64,000 nt of DNA. It comes from Thalassobius sp. I31.1. Its GTDB lineage: Bacteria; Pseudomonadota; Alphaproteobacteria; Rhodobacterales; Rhodobacteraceae. Numbering within the stretch: position 1 is the first letter of the stretch; each line of letters begins with the position of its first letter. This document shows, piece after piece, positions 63,908-64,000 of this stretch. The translations under genes were made by a program, and so were the position numbers. The DNA is taken from the NCBI RefSeq assembly GCF_003031585.1, contig NZ_PWAA01000065.1, positions 1 to 64,000 of the forward strand, written 5' to 3'. The notes under the pieces are model-generated. The model did no database searches and was not told the origin of the DNA. It saw only the letters and a program-made list of their open reading frames with translations.

Positions 63908-63935
63908 ACTGCAATGACCTCGCGATCATTGCAGT
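63908..63935. repeat. 10-bp perfect inverted repeat near the right edge
   Basis: ACTGCAATGA (63908-63917) and TCATTGCAGT (63926-63935) flank CCTCGCGA. It lies 85 bp after the peptidase stop with no clear T-run. No gene was found in 63824-64000. Confidence 0.6.
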
Positions 63936-64000
63936 GGGAAAACAGGAGCTTGTCATACCGATAAGATATGTTGCGAGCTACCTGAACACAGGCAATCTAA

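Overview
The window looks like a chromosomal segment of a marine alphaproteobacterium of the Roseobacter group (Rhodobacterales). This rests on a one-step 5-aminolevulinate synthase, a CarD / 7Fe ferredoxin / Hsp15 / SUV3-like helicase gene block, a RodZ next to IspG, and many ABC- and betaine-type catabolic genes. Species was not determined.

Layout. 1-2650: the end of an IS21-family element that has cut off the start of an MFS transporter gene, a small lipoprotein-like gene, then a decayed stretch with an IS481-type remnant and a 7-bp tandem repeat. 2654-15074: two divergent, translationally coupled operons around an RpiR regulator. Leftward run RpiR, a Rieske oxygenase, an arylmalonate-decarboxylase-like protein, a sulfotransferase, an aldehyde dehydrogenase and a carboxymuconolactone-decarboxylase-like protein. 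Rightward run a dimethylglycine-dehydrogenase-like flavoprotein, an MDR dehydrogenase, two enolase-superfamily enzymes and a class III aminotransferase. I read this as a catabolic system for an N-methylated (betaine-like) compound; the substrate is inferred, not shown. 15246-18157: decay zone with an MttB fragment fused to a foreign N-terminus, an AraC regulator with an in-frame stop, and a transposase fragment. 18164-21820: LysR, an unusual serine hydroxymethyltransferase and D-serine dehydratase.

22032-29123: housekeeping genes (ispG, rodZ, hemA, M20 peptidase, cupin protein). 29047-31878: two identical tRNA-Asp genes in direct orientation bracket a membrane-protein gene that is broken by a frameshift and by an intact IS481-type element with a 7-bp target duplication. 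32078-36253: RTX protein (frameshifted N-terminus), kdsA, RidA, vsr and dcm, with an 8 x 8-bp repeat just upstream of dcm.

36457-46785: a carbohydrate-type catabolic locus under a ROK regulator: ABC importer (binding protein, two permeases, ATPase), an argininosuccinate-lyase-family enzyme, a PfkB kinase and a large PIG-L deacetylase fused to a glutamine-amidotransferase-like domain. A perfect palindrome sits in the divergent promoter. 46786-64000: mostly core genes (glycosyltransferase-like, metY, hpd with a divergent Lrp regulator, CPA2 antiporter, a frameshifted LysE exporter, carD, fdxA, hslR, helicase, TPR, SCP2, hydrolase, rpiB, M3 peptidase). Several genes carry single-base lesions; some could be sequencing errors rather than real pseudogenes.
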